NCBI GenBank assembly: GCA_002774795.1
Contig: PCYI01000004.1
Span: 31,159 to 45,164 of the forward strand
Length of the DNA stretch: 14,006 nt
Origin: Candidatus Vogelbacteria bacterium CG10_big_fil_rev_8_21_14_0_10_51_16
GTDB taxonomy: Bacteria; Patescibacteriota; Minisyncoccia; Phycocordibacterales; JACRKE01
Direction: 5' to 3'
The position numbers and the translations under genes were made by a program. Below the pieces are notes generated by a model. It worked only from the letters and a program-made list of their open reading frames with translations. It had not been told where the DNA came from and did not search any database. Below are positions 13,746-14,006 of this stretch, in pieces (the stretch's first letter is position 1; every line of letters begins with the position of its first letter).

Positions 13746-13813
13746 CGCAGCAATACGACACTGATGAAGCCATCGTCATAATGTGGATAAATACCATAGC
13801 TCTTTGTCTGCAT
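13742..13813 (-). CDS. 23-residue ORF coupled to the coiled-coil gene (possible leader peptide)
   Basis: ATG 13813 is preceded by AGAGG four bases upstream, among the best SDs in the window. It encodes MQTKSYGIYPHYDDGFISVV plus LLR and stops at TGA 13742-13744, sharing ATGA with the start of the coiled-coil gene. This layout fits a short upstream ORF that feeds ribosomes to the next gene. No run of one amino acid suggests classic attenuation. Its length leaves chance possible. Confidence 0.45.
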   Translation of the reverse strand: MQTKSYGIYPHYDDGFISVVLLR

Positions 13814-13874
13814 CTTTCCTCTTTTTTTGCTTACTCGATTACTGTTTTGTAAAATGAGGTATGTAAAATTTCTC

Positions 13875-13918
13875 CACCATAATAAAAACCGCCCCGTGGG
13901 GCGGTTTTTATTATGGTG
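13875..13918. terminator. strong bidirectional intrinsic terminator
   Basis: A perfect 21-bp stem (13875-13895 and 13898-13918) has a GC core, ccgcccc/ggggcgg, flanked by A-run and T-run arms, so it can end transcription from either side. It separates the coiled-coil gene from whatever lies beyond the right edge. On the plus strand no gene upstream needs it, so it most likely serves a minus-strand transcript entering from the right. Confidence 0.85.
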
Positions 13919-13920
13919 CA

Positions 13921-14006
13921 TCTATATGAGTCGGCTCGAACTTACTTCGAGACGACACCACGGTAATTAAATCTCTGAACCCTGCCCGCGTGCTCGCGGG
14001 CCGTTA
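13921..14006. other. hairpin-rich stretch at the right edge, not assigned
   Basis: Two stems are visible: gtcg-g-ctcgaa / ttcgag-a-cgac (13930-13956, ten pairs with one G-A mismatch) and gcccgcg/cgcgggc around tgct (13984-14001). On the minus strand the stretch runs straight into the terminator, as the 3' part of a small RNA would. I tested tRNA and tmRNA 3'-end models and found no T-arm. A minus-strand frame of 30 codons is open here but lacks a start. Confidence 0.35.

Noticed and set aside
6547..13790. DnaA-box-like TTATCCACA at 6547-6555 and 13782-13790 (reverse), with weaker ones near 7315 and 11866
   Set aside because: The sites are single and far apart, with no AT-rich unwinding region or dnaA/dnaN nearby. 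Those in the RAYT repeats are explained by the repeat. No origin is supported.
13911..14003. Minus-strand open frame of 30 codons at the right edge
   Set aside because: It is bounded by a stop at 14004-14006, has no start codon except two internal GTG, and the DNA is dominated by hairpins.
13921..14006. tRNA or tmRNA 3' end, suggested by gttcgagcc and gcacca on the minus strand
   Set aside because: The bases around ttcgagc do not form a five-bp T-stem and no acceptor stem could be drawn.

Overview
The window most likely comes from a Candidatus Patescibacteria (CPR, Parcubacteria-like) genome of roughly even base composition. This is inferred from gene style, not from a marker gene. The clues are a PlsC-type acyltransferase fused to a HAD phosphatase, a RAYT-type transposase of the sort common in these genomes, secreted proteins with CARDB and IPT/TIG domains and Cys/Gly/Ser-rich tails, many starts without a Shine-Dalgarno sequence, and several palindromic repeats. 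UGA is read as stop. No rRNA, tRNA, CRISPR array or replication origin could be supported.

Layout. Positions 1-4451 form a minus-strand block: an ECF-type sigma factor (4451-3789), a GlsB/YeaQ-like small membrane protein (3727-3434), a class III adenylate cyclase with an unrecognised N-terminal sensory region (3289-1673), and the PlsC/HAD-IB fusion, which leaves the left edge (1412-1). Upstream of the sigma gene (4444-4767) is a 160-bp MITE-like insertion with 16-bp terminal inverted repeats and a 5-bp target duplication. It splits a perfect 16-bp-stem hairpin and, possibly, a 52-codon gene that overlapped the sigma start.

Positions 4858-7323 run on the plus strand: a secreted Tyr/Ser/Pro repeat protein, a standalone NqrB/RnfD-like membrane protein, and a RAYT transposase flanked by exact 20-bp inverted repeats.

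Positions 7398-11747 return to the minus strand. They hold a four-TM membrane protein and a PF10118-type metal-dependent hydrolase, each broken by an apparent one-base loss in a short homopolymer, and a 732-residue secreted CARDB + IPT/TIG protein with a clear sigma-70 promoter. A hemolysin III-like protein (12141-12809, plus) converges on a coiled-coil protein (13745-12879, minus). The coiled-coil gene is preceded by a 23-codon ORF joined to it by an ATGA overlap. A strong bidirectional terminator and an unassigned hairpin-rich stretch lie at the right edge.

Most genes concern the cell envelope: lipid acylation, a stress membrane protein, surface proteins and membrane redox or transport. Two carry signals (cAMP synthesis and an ECF sigma factor). 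No single pathway joins them. The gaps are rich in palindromic elements of at least five kinds, so the region looks like a repeat-rich accessory segment.
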